Of a DNA stretch of 64,000 nt, positions 1 to 7,757 are shown piece after piece; within the stretch, counting starts at the first letter, position 1; every line of letters starts with the position of its first letter. The stretch is from positions 1 through 64,000 of the forward strand of contig NZ_JAGETZ010000001.1 in the NCBI RefSeq assembly GCF_017571495.1, given 5' to 3'. A program made the translations under genes and the position numbers. The notes beneath the pieces were generated by a model. That model ran no database searches, was not told the origin of the DNA, and saw only the letters and a list, made by a program, of their open reading frames with translations. The DNA comes from Hymenobacter negativus (GTDB lineage Bacteria > Bacteroidota > Bacteroidia > Cytophagales > Hymenobacteraceae).

Positions 1-22
1 TCCCTACTCTCAGATTCTGGAC

Positions 23-298
23 TTACTTACGGATGCCCAGCTCCTTAATGATGGCGCGGTAGCGGTTGATTTCGCGGTGCTGCAGGTAATCCAGCATGCT
101 ACGACGCTTACCTACCAGCTTCAGCAGGCCCAAGCGAGTGCTGTGGTCCTTCTTATTCACCTTGAGGTGCTCCGTCAGGTGGGTGATGCGGTGAGTGAAG
201 AGAGCAATTTGCGACTCGGCCGAACCAGTGTCGGTTTTTACTTTCTGCAGGCTGTTCTTTTCGAAGATGGCCTGTTTTGCTTCGGTGTTCAGAATCAT
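23..298 (-). CDS. rpsO: 30S ribosomal protein S15
   Basis: A 91-residue protein matching ribosomal protein S15, which binds 16S rRNA early in assembly of the 30S platform. The conserved S15 stretch around [17 protein letters not shown], then [15 protein letters not shown] and the RRSMLDYL region, is visible, and the length fits the usual 88-91 residues. The start is the ATG at 298; the open frame runs on upstream to 415, but that part encodes a hydrophobic stretch absent from S15 and covers the promoter. A promoter (376-406) and a 5' hairpin (355-371) lie upstream, so the gene is probably a single transcription unit separate from the permease gene above it. S15 autoregulates its own mRNA in several phyla, so the leader deserves attention. 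Confidence 0.97.
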   Translation of the reverse strand: MILNTEAKQAIFEKNSLQKVKTDTGSAESQIALFTHRITHLTEHLKVNKKDHSTRLGLLKLVGKRRSMLDYLQHREINRYRAIIKELGIRK

Positions 299-354
299 CG
301 GCTGATAGGTGTTACCCCGTCTTTGGATTAAAGATGAAAAAAAGAAAAATAAAT

Positions 355-371
355 ACCCCACACATTGGGGT
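355..371 (-). promoter_or_regulatory. 5' hairpin in the rpsO leader
   Basis: Inverted repeat ACCCCA / TGGGGT with a five-base loop, followed on the minus strand by a long T-rich tract (354-333). Given the -7 element at 376-383 it would sit at the extreme 5' end of the rpsO mRNA. It could be a stabilising 5' stem, an attenuator or an S15 binding site; this is inferred from position only. Confidence 0.4.
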
Positions 372-375
372 GCCG

Positions 376-406
376 CAAAGGTACGGAATTTAAAAACAGG
401 ATAAAA
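376..406 (-). promoter_or_regulatory. rpsO promoter
   Basis: On the minus strand TACCTTTG (383-376) matches the Bacteroidota -7 consensus TAnnTTTG exactly, and a TTTT (406-403) stands 19 nt upstream in the place of the -33 TTTG. Transcription should begin near 370. Confidence 0.6.
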
Positions 407-424
407 GCCCGACACGGCTTTTTT
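403..424. terminator. Terminator after the lptF/lptG-type gene
   Basis: Inverted repeat AAAAGCC / GGCTTTT with a short loop and A/T tails on both sides, just past the stop of the permease gene at 442. It also overlaps the -33 region of the rpsO promoter. Confidence 0.6.
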
Positions 425-441
425 ACAGCATCAGCAACTGC

Positions 442-1893
442 TTATGCTACCTCCTCCACTGGGGCGGTGATTTTGCGTAGTGCGGGAATGCCCAAACGTT
501 GCGGCAAGCGCCGCCAGAAATCCATTTCCAGCAAACCGGAGTCATTATAGGCCTGGTAGAGGAAAAACAAGCCGGCCGGCAACAGCACCAAGTTCGACAT
601 CCACATACCTATGCCAACTGGCATCACGAACTCTCGCCCATATTTCTCGCCCATAATGCTAAGGACGTAGTACACAATGAAGAAGAGAATAGAAATGAGA
701 ATGGGAACCCCCAAGCCTCCCTTTTTGATGATGGACCCAAGCGGGGCACCAATCAGAAACATTAGCAGTACGGCAACGGACTGGGAGTACTTGCGATACA
801 CTTCAATGCGGAAGAGAGCCGAGTTCTTGGCCAGTTCGTTAAGGCGCTCGTTGGTTGTATCAGCGAAGGTTTGCAGGTTGCGGGCGCGGCTGATGGCCTG
901 CTCCAGAATGGACATGGACGGAGCAGCCAGCTTAGCAGGCGGCACCTGCCAGCTCTCCACTTTCCGGTTAGCGGTTCGGTTGGTTGTATCAAACCGGACG
1001 AAAGTGTAGTACGCATTCATCGTACGCGGCAGCATATGCTCTTCCTTGTGAAGCATTTTCTGTACCGAATCGGTAGCGTAATGCAGTTGCGGGATGTTCA
1101 GCATCATCCGGTTTGTTGAAAACAACTCTTCTTTGGTACGAGTGATATCGAAAGAAGCTAAGGAGAATGTAACTGTGCTGTGGTCGAATCCCTGACGGAT
1201 GAAGCTGGCACCGGCGCGGTTGGAAGCATCCGGCTGCTCAACGTAATTGTGGCCATGAAACAGCTCCAATCCTAGGTAGCCTCCATTGAAACGGGTAAAC
1301 ATGCGGCCCGAATCAGCCAGCATTACGGTAGCATTGCCCGACTTCTGGGTGTGGTCGTAAATCATTACCCCGTGCAACTGGTCACCATTCTCACCAGTTT
1401 TCTTATCCACCTTGATGGTGTAGCCGGGAATGCCATTGTAAAAAACACCTTCCCGAATATCAAGCGCCAGCTTCTGTTGGCGCACGTCCCAGAGCAAGCT
1501 GTAGGCTTTCAGGTTGGCTCTAGGTACAATCGTCTCATTAAACCAGAAAGCGCCAACGGCCAGCCCAACGGTTAGCAGCAGTACCGGCCGCAGGATGCGC
1601 GTCAGTGCGATGCCGGAAGCCTTAATGGCGGTCAATTCATGATGCTCGCCCAAATTTCCGTAGGTCATCAGCGAAGACAGCAACACCGCCAGCGGCAATG
1701 ACACAGGCACGATGAGCACGCTGAAGTAGAAAAGCAGCTGCAACAACACGCCGGTGCCCAAATCCTTGCCGATAATATCATCGAGGTATTTGAGCAGCGT
1801 GTGCGTTAGCAGAATAAACTGCACTACCGCGAAGGTGAGCAGAAACGGCCCGGCAAAGGCCTTTAGAATGAGTTTGTCGAGCTTTTTGAGCAT
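442..1893 (-). CDS. LptF/LptG family permease
   Basis: A 483-residue inner-membrane protein of the YjgP/YjgQ family. These are the transmembrane subunits of the LptB2FG ABC transporter, which extracts lipopolysaccharide from the inner membrane. The N-terminus (KLDKLILKAFAGPFLLTFAV) is the typical first helix. Membrane segments cluster in the first 130 and last 130 residues, around a large periplasmic beta-jellyroll domain (about 140-330). The family name is clear; whether it is LptF or LptG cannot be told here. It lies 96 nt downstream of the START-like gene on the same strand and is followed by a terminator at 403-424. It fits with the lipid A genes at 52-56 kb but is not linked to them. Confidence 0.9.
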   Translation of the reverse strand: MLKKLDKLILKAFAGPFLLTFAVVQFILLTHTLLKYLDDIIGKDLGTGVLLQLLFYFSVLIVPVSLPLAVLLSSLMTYGNLGEHHELTAIKASGIALTRILRPVLLLTVGLAVGAFWFNETIVPRANLKAYSLLWDVRQQKLALDIREGVFYNGIPGYTIKVDKKTGENGDQLHGVMIYDHTQKSGNATVMLADSGRMFTRFNGGYLGLELFHGHNYVEQPDASNRAGASFIRQGFDHSTVTFSLASFDITRTKEELFSTNRMMLNIPQLHYATDSVQKMLHKEEHMLPRTMNAYYTFVRFDTTNRTANRKVESWQVPPAKLAAPSMSILEQAISRARNLQTFADTTNERLNELAKNSALFRIEVYRKYSQSVAVLLMFLIGAPLGSIIKKGGLGVPILISILFFIVYYVLSIMGEKYGREFVMPVGIGMWMSNLVLLPAGLFFLYQAYNDSGLLEMDFWRRLPQRLGIPALRKITAPVEEVA

Positions 1894-1989
1894 ATAGTGG
1901 GCTGGGCGCAGCTACAAGGCCACGCCGGCGAGAAACGAAATACCAGCAAAAAAAGTACCGCGGTTGCTGAAAACAGCAACCTAACGGGG

Positions 1990-2403
1990 CTACCCTCCTA
2001 CTTGTTCCCGCAATTTGGCCACTAGCCCCTCCCACAACTCATGCTGCTCGGCGGCAACGTGGCCACCCGAATAATCAATAACCCGCAAGTATACCTCATC
2101 GGTTACCTGCGATGAATCAAGGGTGAACTCCAGAAAATTGGCGTCGGTAACCGGCTGGCGGTGGTCATCAAGAAAGACGAAGCGCACCGCCCGATTCAAA
2201 CGTTGGCCCGAAATTTCGGCATAATGGTTTTCCTGGTCCCATATAAAATTGAGTCGCTGGCCTTCCACATAGCGCACATCATCGCAAAACCATTGCGAAA
2301 GTCCGGATGCAGTGGCCAGATAAGGAAAAAGAATTTTGGGCGATGCGTTGATAGGGAATTCTATTACGAAACGCGTTTTGGTTTGAGTATCAGGCAATGC
2401 CAT
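1990..2403 (-). CDS. START-like domain protein
   Basis: A 137-residue protein resembling the small START-like (SRPBCC/AHSA1-type) proteins common in Bacteroidota. Recognisable stretches are FPINASPKILFPYLATASG at the N-terminus, the LSQWFCDDV segment and the C-terminal helix HELWEGLVAKLREQV. The fold forms a hydrophobic ligand cavity, but no ligand is known for this subgroup. There is no signal peptide, so it is cytoplasmic. It starts with ATG at 2403, divergent from the tRNA-Met unit, and is probably co-transcribed with the LptF/LptG-type gene. No function beyond the fold can be assigned. Confidence 0.8.
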   Translation of the reverse strand: MALPDTQTKTRFVIEFPINASPKILFPYLATASGLSQWFCDDVRYVEGQRLNFIWDQENHYAEISGQRLNRAVRFVFLDDHRQPVTDANFLEFTLDSSQVTDEVYLRVIDYSGGHVAAEQHELWEGLVAKLREQVGG

Positions 2404-2486
2404 AGAACGAGGTCGGAGAGCCCGGGCTACAGGTGGCGCTAAACCAGCCCGGCGCGGGAGAAATACAGTATTTTTTGGCCTACGGC

Positions 2487-2518
2487 TTGTTTCGAGGCCA
2501 ATTGCAACGTTACCTTTG
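2487..2518 (+). promoter_or_regulatory. tRNA-Met promoter
   Basis: TACCTTTG at 2511-2518 is an exact -7 element and a TTG at 2487-2489 lies 21 nt upstream. The tRNA begins 17 nt beyond, giving a short leader. With the terminator at 2616-2649 this makes a self-contained tRNA unit. Confidence 0.65.
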
Positions 2519-2534
2519 CACCCACAAAAAACCC

Positions 2535-2608
2535 GGCGGGGTAGCTCAGCTGGTTAGAGCACAGGATTCATAACCCTGAGGTCGGCGGTTCGAGCCCGCC
2601 TCCCGCTA
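2535..2608 (+). tRNA. tRNA-Met (anticodon CAT)
   Basis: A 74-nt cloverleaf. The acceptor stem GGCGGGG pairs with TCCCGCT (G-U at both ends), followed by A73 with no encoded CCA. The D arm is GCTC/GAGC, the anticodon loop is TTCATAA with CAT at 2568-2570, and the T arm is GGCGG-TTCGAGC-CCGCC. The anticodon stem has an A-C mismatch at its loop-proximal pair. It lacks the 1-72 mismatch and GGG/CCC anticodon stem of the initiator, so it is read as elongator tRNA-Met. A CAT tRNA modified to read AUA isoleucine codons cannot be fully excluded. Confidence 0.95.
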
Positions 2609-2615
2609 CGTCGAA

Positions 2616-2649
2616 AACCGTTTCAGTCTAGTACTGAAGCGGTTTTTTT
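2616..2649 (+). terminator. tRNA-Met terminator
   Basis: A 12-bp stem, AACCGTTTCAGT pairing with ACTGAAGCGGTT (one G-U), loop of five bases, then a run of T. It begins 8 nt after the tRNA. Confidence 0.85.
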
Positions 2650-2705
2650 GCTTTCAGCGGGCTGGTGCTGATTTGGGTGCGTACCAGCGCTAATTGCGTT
2701 ACAAT

Positions 2706-2737
2706 ACGCGAAGGGCTGAAAACGCGAAGGGCTAAAA
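2706..2737. repeat. 16-bp tandem duplication
   Basis: Two copies of ACGCGAAGGGCTGAAA in tandem, differing at one base. They lie between the tRNA terminator and the rplT terminator. No function is evident. Confidence 0.6.
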
Positions 2738-2778
2738 CCAAGAAAACGCTGAACCCAAGGGCCAGCGTTTTCTTGGTT
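2736..2778 (-). terminator. infC-rpmI-rplT operon terminator
   Basis: A perfect 15-bp stem, AACCAAGAAAACGCT pairing with AGCGTTTTCTTGGTT, 18 nt beyond the rplT stop. Confidence 0.75.
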
Positions 2779-2795
2779 GATAGCTAAAGGGGCAA

Positions 2796-3140
2796 TTACT
2801 TTGCCTTCTCCACGATGCCTTTAAAGGCAGCCGGATGGTTCAGGGCTAGGTCGGCCAGAACTTTGCGGTTGAGTTCAATGCCGGCCTTTTTCAGGCCACC
2901 CATCAGCTGCGAGTACGACAGACCATGCTCACGGGCACCGGCGTTGATACGCTGAATCCAAAGAGCACGGAATTCGCGCTTCTTTACTTTACGGTCGCGG
3001 TAAGCATACAAGAGGCCTTTTTCAACGGCATTCTTGGCTACGGTCCATACATTTTTGCGACGGCCATAATAGCCTTTCGCCAAACGCATGATTTTCTTAC
3101 GGCGGTGGCGCGAGGCCACGTGGTTGACACTTCTTGGCAT
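2796..3140 (-). CDS. rplT: 50S ribosomal protein L20
   Basis: A 114-residue, very basic protein matching L20, which binds 23S rRNA early in 50S assembly. The N-terminus ([20 protein letters not shown]), the [10 protein letters not shown] motif, [18 protein letters not shown] and the C-terminal LADLALNHP are all diagnostic, and the length is close to the usual 114-118. It starts at ATG 3140 and follows rpmI after 150 nt, in the classical infC-rpmI-rplT order. That gap holds degenerate repeat words rather than a gene. In other bacteria L20 or L20-type leaders feed back on the operon; no such structure is recognised here. Confidence 0.98.
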   Translation of the reverse strand: MPRSVNHVASRHRRKKIMRLAKGYYGRRKNVWTVAKNAVEKGLLYAYRDRKVKKREFRALWIQRINAGAREHGLSYSQLMGGLKKAGIELNRKVLADLALNHPAAFKGIVEKAK

Positions 3141-3199
3141 AACCTAGAGAGTTTTTGGCAGCCGGCGACGGGTGAAAGTCTTAAGGCCGGAAGCCTGGT

Positions 3200-3290
3200 G
3201 AAAATGTTAGTTGTTGGTTGGTATCAGTTACTGGTTTCGAATGCATTGCCAGCACGAGCTAACAACTGACAACGAGCAACTGATAACGAA
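3200..3290. repeat. Degenerate AT-rich inverted word repeat between rpmI and rplT
   Basis: Words of the type GTTAGTTGTTGG on the left and AACAACTGACAACG on the right form an imperfect inverted repeat. A closely similar right-hand word occurs in the lpxD-lpxC gap (53629-53700). No coding potential. Confidence 0.4.
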
Positions 3291-3485
3291 TCAGATATTG
3301 AGCATCTGACGCACACGATTCATATCAGCGCTGCTTACCAAGCCCGTGTGGGTCAGGCCACGCTTTTGCTTGGTCGTTTTCTTGGTCAGAATGTGCGATT
3401 TGAAGGCGTGCTTCCGCTTCACCTTGCCCGTTCCGGTGAGCGCAAAGCGCTTCTTAGCACCGGATTTCGTCTTTACTTTCGGCAT
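3291..3485 (-). CDS. rpmI: 50S ribosomal protein L35
   Basis: A 64-residue basic protein matching L35 of the large ribosomal subunit. It begins [14 protein letters not shown], the standard L35 N-terminus, and ends [10 protein letters not shown]. The open frame continues 16 codons upstream, but that stretch is polar and not part of L35, so the ATG at 3485 is chosen. The gene lies 83 nt after infC and 150 nt before rplT on the same strand. Confidence 0.97.
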   Translation of the reverse strand: MPKVKTKSGAKKRFALTGTGKVKRKHAFKSHILTKKTTKQKRGLTHTGLVSSADMNRVRQMLNI

Positions 3486-3568
3486 TGTAATGGTTATTGG
3501 AGGGTTGGTTGTTGATTGTTGATTACTCGCCAACCAAGGGCTGGGAAGTCATCTTCAACCGGGTAATG

Positions 3569-4246
3569 CTATTCGGCGGCGTCGGTGGTAGCCGGAGCCG
3601 TTTCGGAGGGCTGGGGAGCAGCATCGGCTGGCTTGGCTGGCTTTTTCTCAGCCTTGGGGTCAGCAGGTGCGGCAGCCTTGGTGGCAGGCTTCACTACAGC
3701 AGCGGCTTTGGGAGCCAGGTAGAGGAACATGCGCTTGCCTTCGAGCTTAGGTAGTTGCTCTACTTTGGCCAGGTCCTCAAGGGCTTGGGCAAACTTTAGC
3801 AACAGGATTTCGCCACGCTCTTTAAATACGATGCTACGGCCAACAAAGTGTACATAGCTCTTGATTTTCGCGCCTTCGCGCAAAAATTCCTGGGCGTGCT
3901 TCACTTTGAATGCGAAGTCGTGCTCATCGGTATTGGGACCGAAGCGAATTTCCTTGAGAACCACCTTGGTCTGCTTGGCCTTCAGTTCGCGGGTCTTCTT
4001 CTTCTGCTCGTACTTAAATTTCGAGTAGTCGATGACACGGCAAACAGGCGGCACGGCAGTGGGCGAAATCTCAACGAGGTCGAGATTCTGCTCCTGCGCC
4101 ATCTTCCGGGCCTGGTCGGTCGGGTAGATGCCTTGCTCTACGTTGTCGCCGACAAGGCGCACTTCGCGAGCAGTGATTTTTTGGTTGATTTTGAACGGCT
4201 CTTCCACCTGCTGGCGGGGCACGTACCGACGATTCGGAGCTGCTAT
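3569..4246 (-). CDS. infC: Translation initiation factor IF-3, probable ATA start
   Basis: IF-3 binds the 30S subunit, blocks 50S joining and proofreads start codons. The N-domain ([40 protein letters not shown]) and C-domain ([32 protein letters not shown]) are clear. A C-terminal Ala/Lys/Pro-rich tail of about 40 residues follows, common in Bacteroidota. The frame has no ATG. A GTG at 4222 would leave the Shine-Dalgarno far away. Codon ATA at 4246-4244 lies 8 nt after a perfect AGGAGG (4260-4255) and yields [13 protein letters not shown], a plausible IF-3 N-terminus, so ATA is the preferred start (225 residues). Known parallel: E. coli infC starts at AUU and is autoregulated because IF-3 rejects that codon. 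The gene has its own promoter (4328-4358). Confidence 0.93.
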   Translation of the reverse strand: MAAPNRRYVPRQQVEEPFKINQKITAREVRLVGDNVEQGIYPTDQARKMAQEQNLDLVEISPTAVPPVCRVIDYSKFKYEQKKKTRELKAKQTKVVLKEIRFGPNTDEHDFAFKVKHAQEFLREGAKIKSYVHFVGRSIVFKERGEILLLKFAQALEDLAKVEQLPKLEGKRMFLYLAPKAAAVVKPATKAAAPADPKAEKKPAKPADAAPQPSETAPATTDAAE

Positions 4247-4260
4247 GGTTTGGTCCTCCT
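4244..4260 (-). promoter_or_regulatory. Strong Shine-Dalgarno and ATA start codon of infC
   Basis: AGGAGG at 4260-4255, 8-nt spacer, ATA at 4246-4244, in frame with infC. Full-length Shine-Dalgarno sites are rare in this window and in Bacteroidota generally, which makes this one significant. It decides the start and suggests autoregulation through a rare start codon. Confidence 0.7.
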
Positions 4261-4327
4261 GCTAAAAAAGTGGCGGGGAATAAGATTCTAGGCGGTTTAG
4301 GCTTGGTAAGGCCTGGCAATCAGGGGG

Positions 4328-4358
4328 CAAATATCGGTATTTTATATTGGAAAGACAA
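4328..4358 (-). promoter_or_regulatory. Internal promoter for infC-rpmI-rplT
   Basis: On the minus strand TTG (4358-4356), 20-nt spacer, GATATTTG (4335-4328), one mismatch from TAnnTTTG. Transcription would start near 4322, leaving a leader of about 75 nt before the ATA start. It lies downstream of the large hairpin that follows thrS. Confidence 0.5.
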
Positions 4359-4391
4359 GCTTGGTACGCATTGTATTTATTGCAAAAGCAA

Positions 4392-4495
4392 AAAAGAACG
4401 CCATGCTGCGCTGGTCGGAGCAACTCTACCACGCAAGTAAATTAATTTACTGTGGCGGTAAAGGTGCTTCGACCAGCGCAATATGACGTTCTTTT
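4392..4495 (-). terminator. Large hairpin between thrS and infC (terminator or attenuator)
   Basis: A 104-nt imperfect inverted repeat. The outer arms (AAAGAACG...TGCGCTGGTCG and CGACCAGCGCA...CGTTCTTT) pair almost fully, internal bulges follow, and the centre is the perfect palindrome AGTAAATTAATTTACT (4436-4451). On the minus strand the last stem bases and following sequence are T-rich, as in an intrinsic terminator. It starts 18 nt after the thrS stop. A small mobile palindromic element is an alternative reading. Confidence 0.65.
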
Positions 4496-4512
4496 ATAGG
4501 CAATTGCATCAT

Positions 4513-6447
4513 TTACATCGCTTCTACCATCTGGCTCTGCACGCTTTTTACGAATGCATCCAGTGGCATGGAGCCAAGGTCGCCCTCGCCGTGTTTGCGC
4601 ACGGAAATGATGTTGTCCTGGGCCTCCTTCTCCCCTACTACCAGCAGGTAAGAAATTTTGCTCATTTCGGCATCACGGATTTTGCGGCCGATGCGCTCGT
4701 CACGGCCGTCTACAGTACCGCGCAGGTCGTGTTGCTCCAACTGTGCCTTCACTTGATACGCGTAGTCGCTGTACTTATCAGAAATCGGTAGTACGATGAA
4801 CTGCTCAGGCGTAAGCCACAGTGGGAAGTTGCCGCCGCAGTGCTCGATGAGTACAGCCACGAAACGCTCCAGCGAACCGAACGGCGCACGGTGAATCATC
4901 ACGGGGCGCTGCTTGGAGTTATCGGCGGCGGTGTACTCAAGGTCGAAGCGCTCGGGCAGGTTGTAATCGACCTGGATGGTGCCCAACTGCCAGCGACGGC
5001 CAATGGCATCGCGCACCATGAAGTCGAGTTTGGGACCGTAGAAAGCGGCTTCGCCGTACTCGGTTACGGTGTTAAGGCCTTTCTCAAGGGCAGCTTCCTG
5101 GATGGCGCTTTCGGCCTTCTCCCAGTTCTCGTCGGAACCAATGTACTTGGTTTTGTTATCGGGGTCGCGCAACGAAATCTGGGCGGTGAAATCAGGGAAA
5201 TCAAGGGCTTTGAGCACGTACAGCACGATGTCAATCACCTTCATGAACTCTTCTTTCACTTGGTCAGGGCGGCAGAAGATATGGGCATCGTCCTGCGTGA
5301 AACCGCGTACGCGGGTAAGGCCGTGCAACTCGCCCGACTGCTCATAGCGGTATACCGTGCCGAACTCGGCGAGGCGCACCGGCAGGTCGCGGTAGCTGCG
5401 GGGCTCGGTTTTATAGATTTCGCAGTGGTGCGGGCAGTTCATCGGCTTGAGGAAGAACTCCTCGCCGGGGTTGGGCGTTTTAATGGGCTGAAACGAGTCG
5501 GCACCGTACTTCTCGTAATGGCCGCTGGTCACATACAACTCCTTTGAACCAATATGCGGCGTTACGACGGGCGAATAGCCGGCTTTCACTTGGGCTTTGC
5601 GCAGAAACTGCTCAAGGCGCTCGCGCAGGGCAGTGCCTTTGGGCAGCCATAGCGGCAGGCCTGCGCCTACTTTCTCCGAGAAAGCAAAAAGCTTTAATTC
5701 TTTGCCAAGCTTGCGGTGGTCGCGGCGCTTAGCTTCTTCGAGGCGCTCAAGGTACTCGGTGAGGTCCTTGGCTTTGGGGAAGGTGATGCCGTATAGGCGC
5801 GTTAGCTGCTTGTTCTTCTCGTCGCCGCGCCAGTAGGCACCGGCCACGTTCATCAGCTTGGCAGCTTTAATGGTGCCGGTGTCGGGGATATGTGGGCCGC
5901 GGCAGAGGTCGGTGAAGCCACCTTGCGTATAGAAAGTGATATTGCCGTCCTCGAGGTTTTCGAGTAGCTCCAACTTGTAGGGGTCCTGCTTCTCGGTGAA
6001 GTAGGCGATGGCGTCGGCTTTGGATACTTCCTTGCGGATGTACTGGCTTTTATTTTTGGCCAGTTCCAGCATTTTCTTCTCGATTTCGGGAAAGTCTTCG
6101 CTGCTGATGCTGCGGCCTTCGCCGAGGTCGACGTCGTAGTAAAAACCGTTTTCGATGGCTGGGCCAATGGCCAGCTTCACACCCGGATACAGGGCTTCGA
6201 GGGCTTCGGCCATAAGGTGAGCCGAGGAATGCCAATAGGTGGATTTGCCAGCGGTGTCGTTCCAGGTGAGGATGCTGACCTGCGCGTTGTCAGGCAAGGG
6301 GCGGTGGAGGTCGCGGACTTCGCCGTTGACCGAAACGGCCAAGGCGTTGCGGGCGAGGCCTTCGGAGATGCTGGCGGCCAGGTCGTAGCCACTGGCGCCG
6401 TCGGAAAGCTGGCGAAGCGAGCCGTCGGGGAGCGTGATGTTGAGCAT
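4513..6447 (-). CDS. thrS: Threonine--tRNA ligase
   Basis: A 644-residue cytoplasmic class II aminoacyl-tRNA synthetase that charges tRNA-Thr. Domains in order: N-terminal TGS domain ([14 protein letters not shown]); editing domain with [11 protein letters not shown], whose His pair serves clearance of Ser-tRNA; catalytic core with MNCPHH (zinc Cys), [12 protein letters not shown] and [12 protein letters not shown] (motif 2), and [11 protein letters not shown] (motif 3); and the C-terminal anticodon-binding domain ending near residue 640. The length is normal. The frame extends 14 codons upstream to a TTG, but the ATG at 6447 begins the conserved TGS domain. It is followed by infC, rpmI and rplT, the order seen in many bacteria, but a hairpin at 4392-4495 probably uncouples it from infC. 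Confidence 0.98.
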   Translation of the reverse strand: MLNITLPDGSLRQLSDGASGYDLAASISEGLARNALAVSVNGEVRDLHRPLPDNAQVSILTWNDTAGKSTYWHSSAHLMAEALEALYPGVKLAIGPAIENGFYYDVDLGEGRSISSEDFPEIEKKMLELAKNKSQYIRKEVSKADAIAYFTEKQDPYKLELLENLEDGNITFYTQGGFTDLCRGPHIPDTGTIKAAKLMNVAGAYWRGDEKNKQLTRLYGITFPKAKDLTEYLERLEEAKRRDHRKLGKELKLFAFSEKVGAGLPLWLPKGTALRERLEQFLRKAQVKAGYSPVVTPHIGSKELYVTSGHYEKYGADSFQPIKTPNPGEEFFLKPMNCPHHCEIYKTEPRSYRDLPVRLAEFGTVYRYEQSGELHGLTRVRGFTQDDAHIFCRPDQVKEEFMKVIDIVLYVLKALDFPDFTAQISLRDPDNKTKYIGSDENWEKAESAIQEAALEKGLNTVTEYGEAAFYGPKLDFMVRDAIGRRWQLGTIQVDYNLPERFDLEYTAADNSKQRPVMIHRAPFGSLERFVAVLIEHCGGNFPLWLTPEQFIVLPISDKYSDYAYQVKAQLEQHDLRGTVDGRDERIGRKIRDAEMSKISYLLVVGEKEAQDNIISVRKHGEGDLGSMPLDAFVKSVQSQMVEAM

Positions 6448-6572
6448 ACTGATACTAAAAGGTTGCCAGAGCGGCAAAGCGGGGCGCAAGTTACGCGTTG
6501 CTTATTGAGGAATAAAGAATGAGAAATGAAGAATTGTCGTTCAAATTTCATCCTTAATACCACGCCGAAGCC

Positions 6573-7739
6573 TTAGCCGGCGCCGGGTGCGCGCAAAGGC
6601 AGCGGCGCGATGGGCTCTGGCCGGGACGGGGCGGCGGGGCGGCGGTAGTAATAGCGCGGGACCGTGCGCAGGCTGTCGGGCAGTGAAGCCTGCACCCGCT
6701 CATTGGTCTTCCAGACTTTGAAGGTCCAATGTACATTGCCGGGGTTTTCGTTCACCAGCAAGCGGTATTGGGTGAGGGCTTCGGGCAGGCGATTCTGGGT
6801 TTCGAAGGCTTCGGCGAGCAGGGCGCGGGCTTCGGGCAGGCGCGGGTTGCGGCGCAAGGCGCGGGTTAGATGCTGAACAACGGCAGCGGGCTGGCGCAGC
6901 TTAGCAGCAGCCAGACCCAAGCGGTAGTCGGCTCGATACACCGTGGTATCAAGTGCCAAAGCGCGGCGGTAATACCACAGGGCACTATCCGGGCGGCCTT
7001 GCAGCTCCAACTGGCGGCCGTAGTCGTAGCGCAACAGGCCGGAAGCGGTATCCAGCTTCATGCCTAGGGCGGCGTATTTAGCAGCATCAGCCGGGATACG
7101 CCAGGCATTGAGAAGGAAGGCCAACTGATGTAGAATCTCGGGCTCGCGTGGGTCACGGGCCAGGGCATCCTGCAGGTACTGCACGGCGGTACTGGTATCG
7201 GCAGTGGCGGCGTAGGCCAAGCCTTTATAGAACAGGGCCGCAGGCTGGTCGGGGTCGAGGCGCAGGGTGCGGTCGAGGTTGTCGAGGGCGGCGGGGTAGT
7301 TTCGGGCGGCGAGGTGCGTCTCTCCTACTAGCAACGGCAGCTCGGGCCCGGAGAAACCATGCTCAGCGGCTTGGCGAGCGGCAGCTAGGGCCGCTGGCAA
7401 CTGGTCCAGCGACCGATACGCCCGGGCTTGCAGAAAATATAACTGGCCATTGGAATCGTCAATGGTCAGAGCCCGGTTGACATCGTCGAGAGCCGCTCTG
7501 GCTTGGCCGGCAGCCAAGCGCAAGGTGGCCCGCCGGGCCAGCAGCGTGGTATTGCGCGGCTCCCGTGTTATGGCCCCGTTCAGCTCATCGGCCTGAACCC
7601 GAGGCCCACTCTGCACAGTAGCAAGGTTCACAAGAGTATCGGGCTGCTCCGACGGAGTCGATTGGCAGGCTACCAGCCCCGCCGCCAGCAGCAGCCAAAT
7701 GTTGAAATGCCGAAGTAAAACGGGAAAACGCATCGTCAT
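6573..7739 (-). CDS. TPR-repeat lipoprotein
   Basis: A 388-residue protein with a lipoprotein signal peptide: positively charged start, hydrophobic WLLLAAGLVAC, with the lipobox LVAC giving a Cys near residue 25. At least six tetratricopeptide repeats follow (for example LYFLQARAYRSLDQLPAA, AALFYKGLAYAATADTS, LLRYDYGRQLELQGRPDSA), then a Pro-rich tail. TPRs are protein-protein scaffolds; no enzymatic domain is present. ATG 7739 was chosen over an upstream TTG. It lies 18 nt after another TPR gene and the two probably act together. A -7-like element (7746-7753) sits right before the start. The partner and role are unknown. Confidence 0.8.
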   Translation of the reverse strand: MTMRFPVLLRHFNIWLLLAAGLVACQSTPSEQPDTLVNLATVQSGPRVQADELNGAITREPRNTTLLARRATLRLAAGQARAALDDVNRALTIDDSNGQLYFLQARAYRSLDQLPAALAAARQAAEHGFSGPELPLLVGETHLAARNYPAALDNLDRTLRLDPDQPAALFYKGLAYAATADTSTAVQYLQDALARDPREPEILHQLAFLLNAWRIPADAAKYAALGMKLDTASGLLRYDYGRQLELQGRPDSALWYYRRALALDTTVYRADYRLGLAAAKLRQPAAVVQHLTRALRRNPRLPEARALLAEAFETQNRLPEALTQYRLLVNENPGNVHWTFKVWKTNERVQASLPDSLRTVPRYYYRRPAAPSRPEPIAPLPLRAPGAG

Positions 7740-7745
7740 GGGCTG

Positions 7746-7753
7746 CAAAGCTA
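7746..7753 (-). promoter_or_regulatory. Candidate -7 element before the TPR lipoprotein
   Basis: TAGCTTTG on the minus strand, an exact match to TAnnTTTG, with its G only 6 nt from the ATG at 7739. No good -33 box is seen upstream, which would lie inside the preceding gene. If used, the mRNA would be nearly leaderless. Confidence 0.3.
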
Positions 7754-7757
7754 GCAG

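Noticed and set aside
6448..6572. Possible T-box or leader control upstream of thrS
   Set aside because: No specifier hairpin, T-box sequence or terminator alternative is visible, and T-boxes are not expected in Bacteroidota. The gap holds only an AT-rich word repeat.
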